Source of the DNA: Carposina sasakii
Taxonomy: Eukaryota; Arthropoda; Insecta; Lepidoptera; Carposinidae
NCBI GenBank assembly: GCA_014607495.2
Contig: CP053148.1
Coordinates: 14,694,001-14,758,000, forward strand
DNA length: 64,000 nt
Reading direction: 5' to 3'
The first letter of the stretch is position 1. Each line of letters opens with the position of its first letter. The position numbers were made by a program, and so were the translations under genes. Of this stretch, positions 57,801-59,914 are shown piece after piece. Under the pieces are notes generated by a model, which saw nothing but the letters and a program-made list of their open reading frames with translations, had not been told where the DNA came from and did no database searches.

Positions 57801-59754
57801 CTTATTTATATTACAAATGTCACCGATGATTACTCGTTGGCGCAGCAGTATATTCAGGATGCGGAGTCAAACATCGCAGTTGCTATGTAGAACTATTTAT
57901 TTATCCTTATACAGTTAAATCAGGCGATATAACATCGGGGAAAGAAGCAGCAAGAAACCCGATTCGCCGTAAATAGATTATATCGTTGCAATGTTTTTAA
58001 ATAGAACAGAGATCGAGCAGAGTAACGTCTTACAAACTCAACAGTCAAGAATAAAGTGACACCATTTAGTTTCTACCCTGCTATTTATACAACCATCGCA
58101 ACCTCCCAGAACAATATTGCAGGAGTCATAATAGCTACTTTTATAAAATATAGCCTTTAATCAATTGACTTTATATAATAATAATAATTAATATTATTAC
58201 TCGTATTTATATTACAAACTAGCGAAACTAACTTCTGGGTAAAATGTGGTTGGTTGCACATTTACCAAAGTTTCTTGTAAAAACATTTTTACTTGCTACA
58301 GAATGTATTTATAACTGTTTGTTGTCTTAAATTTAAAAAAAATTGCTGCCAGGGCAGTTCGCTAACGTGTCTACTTCATATACGTGCACGTATCGCTGAG
58401 TTGTAATGCATGGAACTGTATAAGACAGGACACACCGCTTGACATCTACGTGGTAAGTACGTGTAAGTCCTTTTAAATCTGAAGTGTTTTACAAATCAAC
58501 CATGCCACAAAGCAATCTACTCGTGTATTATGGAATTTATGTACAGTACAATTTGGACTAAATGTTTCGATAACGAATCTCTATCGATTCTGCTCGATCA
58601 GTCCTCAGGGGCGTTTTCTCAGGGGGTGAGCTAGCAACTTATCACCGATTCCTACTATGCCAAACGAAACTGTAATATATGCTAATCTTTTATCTACAGT
58701 TCTGGATACCCCATCAGCCTATTGTAATCCACTGCTGGACCTTAGGCCTCCCCCAGGACACGCTATAAGGCTGTGCATTGCAATGGGGGGTTTTGCCCAT
58801 AGACACCACGCTGGGCAGGCGGGTTGGTGACCGCAGTTTGTATTTTGGACTATGTTCTCAACACGGGAGGCACTGCTGCCGTGTGTATATACACACGCAA
58901 ATTTTACAGTGAAGGAATCATACGAAGACATACCTGAAATCTTCTGACAGATAGAAGTAGTCCGGCTTGCATTGGTCGCAGTAGCGTCCTTGCGCGTTCT
59001 CTTTGCATTCGCAGTCGTCGCCCCTCGCGAGGGCAGTGCCTGCCGGGTTGCAGTTGCTGGAGACTTCTGGACGACAGCCGTCGCCTGGTATGAGCGGATT
59101 TCCGGTGTAGCCAGGGCTGCAGGACTGGCAGTGAGCTCCTTGGTATCTGCGCAAATTATTATATATAATAAATATGTGTCTTTGAAGATTATAGAAAATC
59201 AAGTGAAGCTTACTTACCAAACCCAACTAGAAAAATATATATAGTAAAAAATCAAAAACCCGACTGCGTAATAAAAAACCAAACTGTGTACATAATAAAA
59301 AAAACTGAAAAGAAAAAAACAAGCACTTAGACGTCCGGTGGTCTAGAATTCTATAATATCATTATGGAATGAATACTATTGAAGAAAATAAAATATTTTC
59401 TAATGATGTAACATAATAACTGAACAGCCAGGATCCATTGAAATATTAGCCTTGCTGTCGGATAATGGATCCCGAATGTTTTTATTTCGGATAATTTTGA
59501 CTACGTTCACTAGTAATTAAAACTTTCAATAACTTTAAATATAAAGTACAATATAAATAAACATACCCTGGTGGACAGTTGCAGACCACTTCCCCGCTGC
59601 CTGCAAGCGTGCAGGTGAAGGGACACGGGCAGGGCAGGCAGCCGCGGCCATTGCCCGGGTCGTAGGTTCGAGGCGGGCACGTCAGCTGATCGGCCACGCA
59701 GCTGCCCAGCCAAGGATTCCCGGAGGATTGGCGTGTGTAGCCCGACGCACATTT
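12686..59754 (-). CDS. trol: Perlecan orthologue, C-terminal portion of a spliced gene (45 exons seen)
   Basis: Basement-membrane heparan sulfate proteoglycan core protein, secreted into the extracellular matrix, where the family binds laminin, collagen IV and growth factors. The exons listed separately give, in order: laminin EGF, laminin IV ([12 protein letters not shown]), laminin EGF repeats, a second laminin IV ([12 protein letters not shown]), laminin EGF, about eleven Ig domains with one LDLa exon among them, then LamG-EGF-EGF-LamG-EGF-EGF-LamG. This order is diagnostic of perlecan domains III to V. Exons have GT-AG borders on the minus strand and phases match throughout except at exon 11. 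The N-terminal domains (SEA, LDLa array) are not in the window, so the gene runs off the right edge. Introns are large and full of mobile elements. Orthology is inferred from domain order, not from a search. Confidence 0.93.
12950..13260 (+). repeat. Diverged repeat related to 24940-25080
   Basis: Shares TTTAGACCTCAATATCTTGG, a CCCAGG block and AAAAATGATCGTGATG with the segment at 24985-25045. Function unknown; sits in the perlecan intron between exons 44 and 45. Confidence 0.45.
13330..13560 (+). repeat. Dispersed repeat related to 21130-21350
   Basis: Both contain a GGATAGTCAGAACTACAGG-like block, a CCTGAGARAATGCC block and CGACATGCA(T/C) followed by GATGTAT. A partial reverse copy is near 21540-21660. 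Confidence 0.45.
13889..14006 (-). CDS. trol: Perlecan exon 44: LamG3
   Basis: Encodes [17 protein letters not shown], then [18 protein letters not shown]. Acceptor CACAG, donor GTAAG, phase 1 at the 3' end. Confidence 0.93.
14190..14280 (-). mobile_element. SINE-like, tRNA-derived sequence
   Basis: The minus strand reads GATTGGTTGGTAGTGGCTCT and then GTGTTCGAATCGCGG, resembling RNA polymerase III A and B boxes. A different family from the SINEs at 20843 and 36810. Not a functional tRNA fold that I can complete. Confidence 0.4.
14290..15140. other. Perlecan intron 43, nothing recognised
   Basis: AT-rich. Weak Helitron-like hints (for example CTACCGAACGGATTTCAATA near 14590) without termini. 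Confidence 0.4.
15146..15243 (-). CDS. trol: Perlecan exon 43: LamG3
   Basis: Encodes [18 protein letters not shown], then VIVADGHRH, the middle strands of LamG3. Acceptor TTTCAG, donor GTATG. Phase 1 start matches exon 42 across the long intron. Confidence 0.93.
16030..16096. repeat. Perfect 31-bp inverted repeat with 5-nt loop
   Basis: The left arm (16030-16060, GTTTAATTATTGTGAAACTA...) is the exact reverse complement of the right arm (16066-16096), separated by GTAGT. In RNA from either strand it would form an uninterrupted 31-bp stem. Intronic in perlecan. It could be a fold-back duplication scar, a small-RNA hairpin or an assembly artefact. Confidence 0.9.
17000..17200 (-). mobile_element. 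Helitron-like fragment
   Basis: Begins at CTAGTGGACGTCCTCGACTC and carries CCGTCCGCGTGGA and CGGGATAAAAATATTTTCCC, then ATTGGTTCGATAGTTTT. A degraded relative lies at 16325-16480, and a better copy is at 47590-47812. Confidence 0.55.
17301..19618 (-). mobile_element. Helitron-like element, copy B
   Basis: Reading on the minus strand it starts near TATACTAATATTATAAAG and ends GAGGGCGGGTCACTAG at 17301-17304. It carries the same body and tandem units as copy A in opposite orientation. Located in the 8.8 kb intron of perlecan. No Rep/helicase coding sequence is visible, so it would be non-autonomous. Confidence 0.65.
17390..18460 (-). repeat. Tandem units of about 125 bp inside copy B (about 8-9)
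   Basis: CCCGTGGGAATTTCGGGAAA and variants recur near 17396, 17510, 17637, 17760, 17886, 18014, 18260 and 18436, with a partial unit near 18105. Short open frames here repeat the same RGNFGKSV peptide and are by-products of the repeat. Confidence 0.7.
19670..20310 (+). repeat. Left arm of a large fold-back (inverted) pair
   Basis: Matches the reverse complement of about 21940-22490. Shared blocks include ACAATTATTTTCAGATATGR followed by GGGAAGTCAGATTCGTCCCC, and CACTAGACCATGCTGTTAGG. Coding capacity is not evident. Confidence 0.7.
20515..20632 (-). repeat. AGTCCACTGCTGGAC dispersed repeat, partial
   Basis: Contains CACCTGCCCGTGGGTATCGT and GGCGGTTAAGGGCTTCCGGG, the distal part of the repeat in reverse orientation. 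Lies in the loop of the fold-back. Confidence 0.65.
20843..20954 (-). mobile_element. tRNA-derived SINE
   Basis: The minus strand reads CCGGTGGCTCAGTGGTAAGA (A box), then GTGGGTTCGATTCCCACCC (B box within a T-arm), then GAATTTTTTCCATTTCTTTA and TTAATAATTT as tail. Same family as 36810 and 55461. Confidence 0.8.
21130..21660 (+). repeat. Dispersed repeat, forward and reverse pieces
   Basis: The forward piece (21130-21310) resembles 13330-13560. A reverse piece at 21540-21660 (GTCGATTAAGAAACCATGCG, TCTCAGGTGATTTAGCAACA) is related. Lies inside the fold-back loop. Confidence 0.4.
21940..22490 (-). repeat. Right arm of the large fold-back pair
   Basis: Inverted counterpart of 19670-20310 (see there), with moderate divergence and an indel in the region after GAGCGCCAGGGG. 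The central loop is about 1.6 kb. Confidence 0.7.
22500..24060. other. Perlecan intron 42, degenerate repeats only
   Basis: CTAGTTTTTCGCCAGCGACT near 22606 and AATCTCTGAAACGGCTGGAC near 23190 are Helitron-like pieces. Two overlapping open frames at 23349-23687 show no motif. No exon recognised. Confidence 0.4.
24065..24262 (-). CDS. trol: Perlecan exon 42: LamG3
   Basis: Encodes [19 protein letters not shown], then [19 protein letters not shown] and NYGDFVLIR, the opening half of the third laminin G domain. Acceptor CAACAG, donor GTAAG. An 8.8 kb intron follows. Confidence 0.94.
24538..24727 (-). mobile_element. Helitron-like non-autonomous element
   Basis: The minus strand begins near ATATAAAATTCTCGTGTCAC and ends GGGCAACAACTAG at 24538. 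Closely related to the copy at 4649-4831. Intronic in perlecan, between exons 41 and 42. Confidence 0.6.
25498..25723 (-). CDS. trol: Perlecan exon 41: two EGF modules
   Basis: Encodes [20 protein letters not shown] and FIGQYCQ, then [13 protein letters not shown] and [15 protein letters not shown]. These EGF repeats lie between LamG2 and LamG3. Acceptor CACTTAG, donor GTAAG, phase 1 at the 3' end. Confidence 0.94.
25993..26091 (-). CDS. trol: Perlecan exon 40: LamG2 end and linker
   Basis: Encodes [19 protein letters not shown] and [12 protein letters not shown]. Acceptor GTGAAG (atypical tract), donor GTGAGT. The 99 nt keep frame. It has no strong motif of its own; support comes from splice sites and open frame. 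Confidence 0.82.
26440..26658 (+). mobile_element. Helitron-like non-autonomous element
   Basis: Contains CCCGCTGTCTGTCTGTTCCT, ATGCTTAGATCTTTAAAGTT and CGCAACGGATTTTGATGGGA, ending GTCGTAGGCGGTCGCTAG (CTAG). Related to the interrupted copy at 55370-55700. Confidence 0.6.
26809..26913 (-). CDS. trol: Perlecan exon 39: LamG2
   Basis: Encodes [15 protein letters not shown], then [10 protein letters not shown], the LamG 'yvGGv' strand and closing 'GFrGCI' motif. Acceptor TTTCAG, donor GTAAG. Its 105 nt are whole codons. Confidence 0.94.
27169..27311 (-). CDS. trol: Perlecan exon 38: LamG2
   Basis: Encodes [20 protein letters not shown] and [16 protein letters not shown], the middle strands of LamG2. 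Acceptor CCGACAG, donor GTTTGT (weak). Ends on a codon boundary. Confidence 0.9.
27450..27643 (-). repeat. AGTCCACTGCTGGAC dispersed repeat
   Basis: Reverse copy from CCGTAGGTATCGTAAGAGGC to CAGCAGTGGACTACTATAGG (as a near match). Sits in the intron between exons 37 and 38. Confidence 0.7.
27877..28109 (-). CDS. trol: Perlecan exon 37: LamG2
   Basis: Encodes [20 protein letters not shown], then [13 protein letters not shown] and [17 protein letters not shown], a clear laminin G domain. Acceptor CCTACAG, donor GTAAG, phase 1 at the 3' end. Confidence 0.94.
28395..28564 (-). CDS. trol: Perlecan exon 36: two EGF modules
   Basis: Encodes [20 protein letters not shown] and [20 protein letters not shown], then [11 protein letters not shown]. 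These EGF repeats lie between LamG1 and LamG2, as in perlecan domain V. Acceptor ATTACAG, donor GTTAGT. Confidence 0.93.
29074..29209 (-). CDS. trol: Perlecan exon 35: end of LamG1, start of EGF
   Basis: Encodes [16 protein letters not shown] (LamG closing Cys), then [17 protein letters not shown], the start of an EGF module. Acceptor CTTACAG, donor GTAGGT. Ends on a codon boundary. Confidence 0.93.
29431..29572 (-). CDS. trol: Perlecan exon 34: LamG1
   Basis: Encodes [20 protein letters not shown], the conserved LamG 'LyiGGvP' strand. A perfect-looking GTATGC donor lies 4 bases further downstream. The GTCAGT donor used here is chosen because it yields NGFIGC with exon 35. Acceptor TTTTACAG. 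Confidence 0.9.
29870..30290. other. Intron sequence with weak dispersed repeat
   Basis: GGGTGTTTGTAACAGCCGGG and TTTTCGCAGGAAAATTCC near 29876-29970 have a weak echo at 32750-32850 (CGCAGGCAAATTCCGAATTT). Otherwise AT-rich. Confidence 0.35.
30305..30850 (-). mobile_element. LINE 3' fragment (reverse transcriptase C-terminus)
   Basis: The minus strand reads [51 protein letters not shown] and [16 protein letters not shown], the conserved C-terminal region of endonuclease/RT LINEs, ending in a CATACATA-type 3' tail at 30305. 5'-truncated, in the perlecan intron between exons 33 and 34. Confidence 0.8.
30859..31173 (-). mobile_element. Second LINE fragment (RTE-like RT C-terminus)
   Basis: The minus strand reads [35 protein letters not shown] and [20 protein letters not shown], a different RT family from its neighbour, abutting it head-to-tail. 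Broken and without catalytic motifs. Confidence 0.75.
31558..31752 (-). CDS. trol: Perlecan exon 33: LamG1
   Basis: Encodes [19 protein letters not shown], the LamG 'dGLilY' motif, then [15 protein letters not shown] (W-H-x-V motif). Acceptor CTTGCAG, donor GTAGGT. Phase 1 at both ends. Confidence 0.94.
31832..32039 (-). CDS. trol: Perlecan exon 32: end of Ig 11, start of LamG1
   Basis: Encodes [17 protein letters not shown] closing the Ig array, then [14 protein letters not shown] and [10 protein letters not shown], the opening strands of the first laminin G domain. Acceptor TTTCAG, donor GTAAAT. Confidence 0.93.
32119..32270 (-). CDS. trol: Perlecan exon 31: Ig domain 11, first part
   Basis: Encodes [20 protein letters not shown] and [12 protein letters not shown]. 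Acceptor TTTTTTAG, donor GTAGTA. Ends on a codon boundary. Confidence 0.91.
32531..32660 (-). CDS. trol: Perlecan exon 30: end of Ig 10
   Basis: Encodes [20 protein letters not shown], then the G strand and a DVIP linker. Acceptor TTTCTAG, donor GTAGGC, phase 1 at the 3' end. Confidence 0.92.
32690..33730. other. Perlecan intron 29, nothing recognised
   Basis: AT-rich. A short piece near 33091-33137 (GGTACTTATTTAGCATTTCA) echoes 31308-31350. No exon-like open frame with good splice borders. Confidence 0.4.
33746..33894 (-). CDS. trol: Perlecan exon 29: Ig domain 10, first part
   Basis: Encodes [20 protein letters not shown], then [20 protein letters not shown]. Acceptor CTTACAG, donor GTAAG. 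Starts in phase 1 and ends on a codon boundary. Confidence 0.93.
33960..35130. other. Perlecan intron 28, nothing recognised
   Basis: AT-rich DNA between exon 29 and the LDLa exon. No repeat ends or domain-bearing frame seen. Confidence 0.4.
35137..35307 (-). CDS. trol: Perlecan exon 28: LDL-receptor class A module, candidate cassette exon
   Basis: Encodes [11 protein letters not shown], then [20 protein letters not shown] and EENC: six cysteines in LDLa spacing with the acidic DxxDxSDE calcium site. A Ser/Thr-containing tail follows. Acceptor GTAAAG and donor GTAATA. It is phase 1 at both ends (171 nt), so it can be included or skipped between Ig 9 and Ig 10 without changing frame. The polypyrimidine tract is poor, consistent with regulated use. 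Confidence 0.85.
35518..35787 (-). CDS. trol: Perlecan exon 27: Ig domain 9
   Basis: A complete Ig fold in one exon: [34 protein letters not shown], then a G strand ending HIE. Acceptor TTCGTAG. The donor is a weak GTCAGT; it is chosen because it alone fits phase 1 of both exon 28 and exon 29. Confidence 0.91.
35950..36195. mobile_element. MITE with TIRs of about 60 bp
   Basis: The left end AAGTCGCCTTTTCACAATGA then GATGTAATGTCAT is mirrored by ATTACATTACATCCC and AAAAAGGCGACTT on the right; ATCTTGAGATGT occurs in both arms. No coding. A fragment of the same family is near 48490. Confidence 0.6.
36301..36428 (-). CDS. trol: Perlecan exon 26: end of Ig 8
   Basis: Encodes [20 protein letters not shown] and a short G strand. 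Acceptor TCTGTAG. The donor GTAAG below 36301 is preferred over a second GTAAG nested 7 bases upstream, because only it gives the phase needed by exon 27. Confidence 0.9.
36517..36746 (-). CDS. trol: Perlecan exon 25: end of Ig 7, start of Ig 8
   Basis: Encodes [13 protein letters not shown], then [19 protein letters not shown]. Acceptor TTTCACAG, donor GTAAAG. Phase 2 at the 3' end. Confidence 0.92.
36810..36920 (+). mobile_element. tRNA-derived SINE with target-site duplication
   Basis: The plus strand carries GGTCAGTGGTTAGAGCGCTA and GTCGTGGGTTCGATTCCCAC, then GGAATTTTTTCCATTTCTTT and TTAATAATATT. It is flanked by ATGAATTCTAAGAA on the left and ATGAATTCTTAGAA on the right, a 13 of 14 match, which supports retrotransposition. 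Confidence 0.85.
37128..37230 (-). CDS. trol: Perlecan exon 24: Ig 7 middle
   Basis: Encodes [19 protein letters not shown], with the first Cys and the Trp of Ig 7, then NELVIAY. Acceptor CTGTAG, donor GTAAG. Ends on a codon boundary. Confidence 0.9.
37530..37614 (-). CDS. trol: Perlecan exon 23: linker and start of Ig 7
   Basis: Short exon (85 nt) encoding an acidic linker, [17 protein letters not shown], then [10 protein letters not shown]. The following Cys is in exon 24. Acceptor AATTTAG, donor GTAGGT. Phase 2 at the 3' end. Confidence 0.88.
37664..37771 (+). repeat. AGTCCACTGCTGGAC dispersed repeat, 5' part
   Basis: CAGTCCACTGCTGGACTCAG through GGCGGGTTGGTGACCG, truncated after about 108 bp. 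In the intron between exons 22 and 23. Confidence 0.7.
38052..38228 (-). CDS. trol: Perlecan exon 22: end of Ig 6
   Basis: Encodes [18 protein letters not shown], then a Gln/Val-rich G strand and a linker. Acceptor TTTTACAG, donor GTAAAA. The 1.8 kb intron upstream contains repeats; an alternative exon there cannot be excluded. Confidence 0.9.
38827..39974. mobile_element. Possible piggyBac-like remnant
   Basis: Left TTAACCCTTAACCTAGCACC and right CGGTTAAGGG place TTAA at both ends with short inverted termini. Two direct copies of CCACCTACGTGCRGTC followed by GAGACC (near 38859 and 39769) lie just inside. One open stretch on the minus strand (39476-39629) has no recognised motif. The TTAA ends are suggestive only. 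Confidence 0.35.
40067..40278 (-). CDS. trol: Perlecan exon 21: end of Ig 5, start of Ig 6
   Basis: Encodes [20 protein letters not shown] closing Ig 5, then [19 protein letters not shown] opening Ig 6. The Trp usually found after such a GYPRPxV motif is Ile here. Acceptor TACCAG, donor GTGAGT. Confidence 0.92.
40655..40826 (-). CDS. trol: Perlecan exon 20: Ig domain 5, first part
   Basis: Encodes [20 protein letters not shown] followed by a Pro/Asn-containing strand, with the first Cys and the Trp present. Acceptor TTGTAG, donor GTAAGT, phase 2 at the 3' end. Confidence 0.92.
40960..41110 (-). CDS. trol: Perlecan exon 19: end of Ig 4
   Basis: Encodes [18 protein letters not shown], the F-strand motif of an Ig domain, and a valine/tyrosine-rich G strand. 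Acceptor TCATAG, donor GTAAGT, phase 1 at the 3' end. Confidence 0.92.
41500..41785 (-). CDS. trol: Perlecan exon 18: end of Ig 3, start of Ig 4
   Basis: Encodes [12 protein letters not shown] closing Ig 3, then [19 protein letters not shown] opening Ig 4. Acceptor TTTACAG, donor GTATG. Ends on a codon boundary. Confidence 0.93.
41884..42075 (-). CDS. trol: Perlecan exon 17: end of Ig 2, start of Ig 3
   Basis: Encodes [18 protein letters not shown], a Pro linker, then [20 protein letters not shown]. Acceptor CTAATAG, donor GTTAGT. Phase 2 at both ends. Confidence 0.92.
42180..42396 (-). CDS. trol: Perlecan exon 16: Ig domain 2, first part
   Basis: Encodes [20 protein letters not shown] and EDDSGEYR. 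The second Cys is supplied by exon 17 (RCVASNAGG), so the intron splits the fold just before it. Acceptor TTATTTAG, donor GTATG. Confidence 0.93.
42769..43098 (-). CDS. trol: Perlecan exon 15: Ig domain 1
   Basis: The largest exon (330 nt). A Pro-rich linker leads into a complete Ig fold with [17 protein letters not shown] and [12 protein letters not shown], giving the two Cys and the Trp. Acceptor TTATTTAG, donor GTAAGT. Confidence 0.94.
43209..43392 (-). CDS. trol: Perlecan exon 14: last laminin-type EGF
   Basis: Encodes [29 protein letters not shown] and [12 protein letters not shown]. This closes the laminin-like block before the Ig array. Acceptor TTTCTAG, donor GTAAGG, phase 1 at the 3' end. 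Confidence 0.93.
43669..43884 (-). CDS. trol: Perlecan exon 13: end of laminin IV (2)
   Basis: Encodes [30 protein letters not shown] and [10 protein letters not shown], the closing strands of laminin IV. Its 216 nt give 72 whole codons. Acceptor TTTTTAG, donor GTATG. Confidence 0.93.
44056..44219 (-). CDS. trol: Perlecan exon 12: laminin IV (2) core
   Basis: Encodes [18 protein letters not shown], the canonical laminin IV motif, then a Gly-rich stretch and [15 protein letters not shown]. Acceptor CACAG, donor GTGAG. Starts in phase 1 and ends on a codon boundary. Confidence 0.93.
44316..44513 (-). CDS. trol: Perlecan exon 11: start of laminin IV (2), with a frame break
   Basis: Most of it reads [15 protein letters not shown] through [13 protein letters not shown], clear laminin IV. 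However, the phase-0 start required by exon 10 (ARNFQ at the acceptor) and the phase-1 end required by exon 12 differ by one base. In the laminin frame a TAA sits close to the acceptor. The exon is 198 nt where 1 mod 3 is needed. This could be an indel, a sequence error, or an unseen microexon. Acceptor TTTTTAG, donor GTAAGT. Confidence 0.8.
44867..45044 (-). CDS. trol: Perlecan exon 10: laminin-type EGF before laminin IV (2)
   Basis: Encodes [33 protein letters not shown], then [15 protein letters not shown], parallel to the [10 protein letters not shown] half-module of exon 3. Acceptor TTCTCAG, donor GTAAG. Ends on a codon boundary. Confidence 0.92.
45490..45720. other. GC-rich island in an AT-rich intron
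   Basis: CG-dense stretch (GGCGCGGAGGGGCGAGGCGG; CTCGCCGCCGCGGCTGAGG) unlike the surroundings, open in several frames but with no domain or splice context. Could be a foreign repeat or a CpG-rich regulatory patch. In the intron between exons 9 and 10. Confidence 0.5.
45715..45830. repeat. TGCATG-rich minisatellite
   Basis: Repeated TGCATGTTTGCTTGCATGC and TGCTGCATGCTTG motifs over about 110 bp. TGCATG is also the binding hexamer of Rbfox-type splicing factors; whether that matters here is speculative. Confidence 0.7.
46063..46335 (+). repeat. Intronic tandem duplication, copy 1
   Basis: Shares GCCAAAATTTTCTTGA, AATATAGCCAATAGGCCTGC, AAACCATTTGTTTAATGAAA and AAACCTCCTA with copy 2 (46490-46905), in the same order and orientation. 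Confidence 0.75.
46490..46905 (+). repeat. Intronic tandem duplication, copy 2
   Basis: Direct repeat of 46063-46335, with extra sequence in the middle (about 46680-46780). Lies between perlecan exons 9 and 10. No terminal repeats identified. Confidence 0.75.
46969..47090 (-). CDS. trol: Perlecan exon 9: laminin-type EGF
   Basis: Encodes [20 protein letters not shown], the second half of the repeat begun in exon 8, then a Pro/Ser stretch leading to the next Cys. Acceptor CAG, donor GTAAG, phase 2 at the 3' end. Confidence 0.91.
47336..47426 (-). CDS. trol: Perlecan exon 8: laminin-type EGF
   Basis: Encodes [20 protein letters not shown], a standard laminin EGF opening. Acceptor TTGTTAG, donor GTAAG. 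Ends on a codon boundary. Confidence 0.92.
47590..47812 (+). mobile_element. Helitron-like non-autonomous element
   Basis: Contains CTAATCTCAGAAACGGCTGA, ATAGGCTACTTTTTATCGCG and ends GGACGGAGTCGCGGGCGTCC then ACTAG. The termini fit a CTAG 3' end. In the intron between exons 7 and 8. Confidence 0.6.
47924..48160 (-). CDS. trol: Perlecan exon 7: end of laminin IV (1), laminin EGF
   Basis: Encodes [18 protein letters not shown] and SASIDIA, the C-terminal strands of laminin IV, then [17 protein letters not shown], the laminin EGF half that resumes after the inserted IV domain. Acceptor TTTGCAG, donor GTAAGC. Confidence 0.93.
48205..48520. repeat. GC-rich repeat-like segment
   Basis: TCATGGCACACTGTCCTAGC, GCGCGACGGCACAGCCGCTG, then GCATGCCAGACGGCATGC, a local palindrome. 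Open in two frames with no motif. The 3' part (48490-48520) matches the MITE at 35950. Confidence 0.4.
48530..49950. other. Perlecan intron 6, mostly unassigned
   Basis: Holds a SINE 3' fragment (CACCCGGGTGAAGAATTTTT near 49020) and an open frame at 49356-49577 without motif. No exon recognised. Confidence 0.4.
49961..50052 (-). CDS. trol: Perlecan exon 6: laminin IV (1)
   Basis: Encodes a short laminin IV segment containing [15 protein letters not shown]. Acceptor is TTTTTTTAG and donor is GTAAAC. It is separated from exon 5 by a 4.7 kb intron that holds the DIRS element. Ends in phase 2. Confidence 0.85.
50572..50748 (+). repeat. DIRS left inverted terminal repeat
   Basis: GACGTCCGAAGTCCTTTATG, AGAGAGTACATCGTCTTCGT and CACCTGTCAAGCCACCATCT appear as reverse complement in 54508-54690. 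Confidence 0.85.
50852..51498 (+). pseudogene. DIRS gag-like region
   Basis: The first frame (50852-51049) ends in a Ser-rich acidic stretch ([16 protein letters not shown]) and a basic tail, [10 protein letters not shown]. The second frame (51229-51498) contains [20 protein letters not shown]. They are separated by stops. Assigned to gag by position in the element. Confidence 0.6.
52100..52350 (+). pseudogene. DIRS reverse transcriptase remnant
   Basis: Frame pieces read [12 protein letters not shown] and [17 protein letters not shown], the post-palm region typical of DIRS reverse transcriptases. The catalytic palm with YxDD is not visible, so the upstream part is lost or unreadable. Confidence 0.6.
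52430..52830 (+). pseudogene. DIRS RNase H remnant
   Basis: Contains [20 protein letters not shown] (first catalytic Asp), QRQTNWH, MYAVIAV and [19 protein letters not shown]; the NEGGTKS motif is characteristic of DIRS RNase H. The usual Lys-Glu before the Met-Tyr strand reads Lys-Gly, an in-frame stop precedes it, and the third acidic site is changed. Confidence 0.75.
52985..54054 (+). pseudogene. DIRS tyrosine recombinase, broken
   Basis: The upstream linker reads [20 protein letters not shown] and [12 protein letters not shown]. The recombinase proper starts [20 protein letters not shown] and has the first catalytic block [20 protein letters not shown]. After the frame ends at 53904, a shifted frame supplies [18 protein letters not shown] with the probable nucleophile Tyr. 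The H-x-x-R block between them is missing. Confidence 0.8.
54277..54380 (+). repeat. DIRS internal complementary region
   Basis: The first half (54277-54320, CATAAAGGACTTCGGACGTC) is the complement of the outer left ITR. The second half (54347-54380, TGTATTATGTTTCCTAAGAC) is the complement of the outer right ITR. Together they correspond to the junction of the two termini, used in the family as a template to complete circular DNA. Confidence 0.85.
54508..54700 (+). repeat. DIRS right inverted terminal repeat
   Basis: AAGATGGTGGCTTGACAGGT through GACTTCGGACGTCTTAGG, the inverted counterpart of the left ITR with about 10 differences. Its outer end lies 30-50 bases from the exon 5 donor. Confidence 0.85.
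54741..54849 (-). CDS. trol: Perlecan exon 5: laminin IV (1) core
   Basis: Encodes [20 protein letters not shown], the signature of the laminin IV (laminin B) fold. Acceptor TTATAG, donor GTAAGA, ending on a codon boundary. The right end of a DIRS-type retrotransposon lies only a few tens of bases beyond the donor. Confidence 0.92.
55370..55700 (+). mobile_element. Helitron-like element split by a SINE
   Basis: The left part has CCCACTGTCTGTTTGTCCCT and ATGTATGCTTATATTGGGTA. The right part has AATAGGAAGGTTTATATGTA and ACCCGTGTGAAGCCGGGGCT. The SINE at 55461-55575 interrupts it, so the Helitron-like copy is the older insertion. Confidence 0.6.
55461..55575 (-). mobile_element. tRNA-derived SINE
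   Basis: Minus-strand copy of the family at 20843 and 36810: CCGGTGGCTCAGTGATAAAA, GTGGATTCGATTCCCACCC, then TTTTTTCCATTTCTTAATAA. Confidence 0.8.
56107..56217 (-). CDS. trol: Perlecan exon 4: laminin IV (1)
   Basis: Encodes a laminin IV segment ending in [11 protein letters not shown]. The family has a WxxPxxFxGD core here, and it is completed by exon 5. Acceptor TTACAG, donor GTGAGT, phase 2 at both ends. Confidence 0.9.
56488..56643 (-). CDS. trol: Perlecan exon 3: end of laminin EGF, start of laminin IV (1)
   Basis: Encodes [16 protein letters not shown], the half laminin EGF module that precedes laminin IV domains, followed by the opening strand of laminin IV. Acceptor TATACAG, donor GTAAG. 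Ends in phase 2. Confidence 0.9.
56740..57270 (-). mobile_element. RTE-type LINE endonuclease fragment
   Basis: The minus strand reads [40 protein letters not shown], then [20 protein letters not shown] and [16 protein letters not shown], an apurinic-type endonuclease with the GDFNA motif. At least one frameshift lies between the pieces. It is in the intron between exons 2 and 3, possibly the same family as 1-1230. Confidence 0.82.
57300..58700. other. Perlecan intron 2, nothing recognised
   Basis: AT-rich. No terminal repeats, domain-bearing frames or splice-framed exons detected. Confidence 0.4.
58709..58880 (+). repeat. AGTCCACTGCTGGAC dispersed repeat
   Basis: CAGCCTATTGTAATCCACTG, TTAGGCCTCCCCCAGGACAC, GGGCAGGCGGGTTGGTGACC, then ending GGGAGGCACTGCTGCC. 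It lies about 50 bp beyond exon 2's donor. Confidence 0.7.
58934..59146 (-). CDS. trol: Perlecan exon 2: laminin-type EGF repeats
   Basis: Encodes [17 protein letters not shown], then [20 protein letters not shown] and [14 protein letters not shown], which is classic laminin EGF spacing with CxxCxPGYxGNP. Acceptor is GCAG and donor is GTATGT. Phase 2 at both joins matches exons 1 and 3. Confidence 0.93.
59567..59754 (-). CDS. trol: Perlecan exon 1 of 45 (window numbering): laminin-type EGF
   Basis: Cysteine-rich laminin EGF sequence with KCASGYTR near the start and CNCPPG at the end. Acceptor ends in CAG after 59754 and the donor is GTATGT below 59567. It starts at phase 0 and ends in phase 2, joining exon 2 as CPPG-YQGAHC. 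The upstream exon that must precede it is not seen up to 64000. Confidence 0.88.
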
Positions 59755-59914
59755 CTGGATACAATATAATATAGTGGCAGATCACCGTTTAGTACGGTTG
59801 AACGGTTTGAAGAGCTACAGAAGACTAATGTAATTCTTTTCAAGTTGTGTCGCAAATGGGACGCTACAAAATATTTTCAGTTCATGGTATAGAGAAGAAT
59901 ATTATCATCTAAAC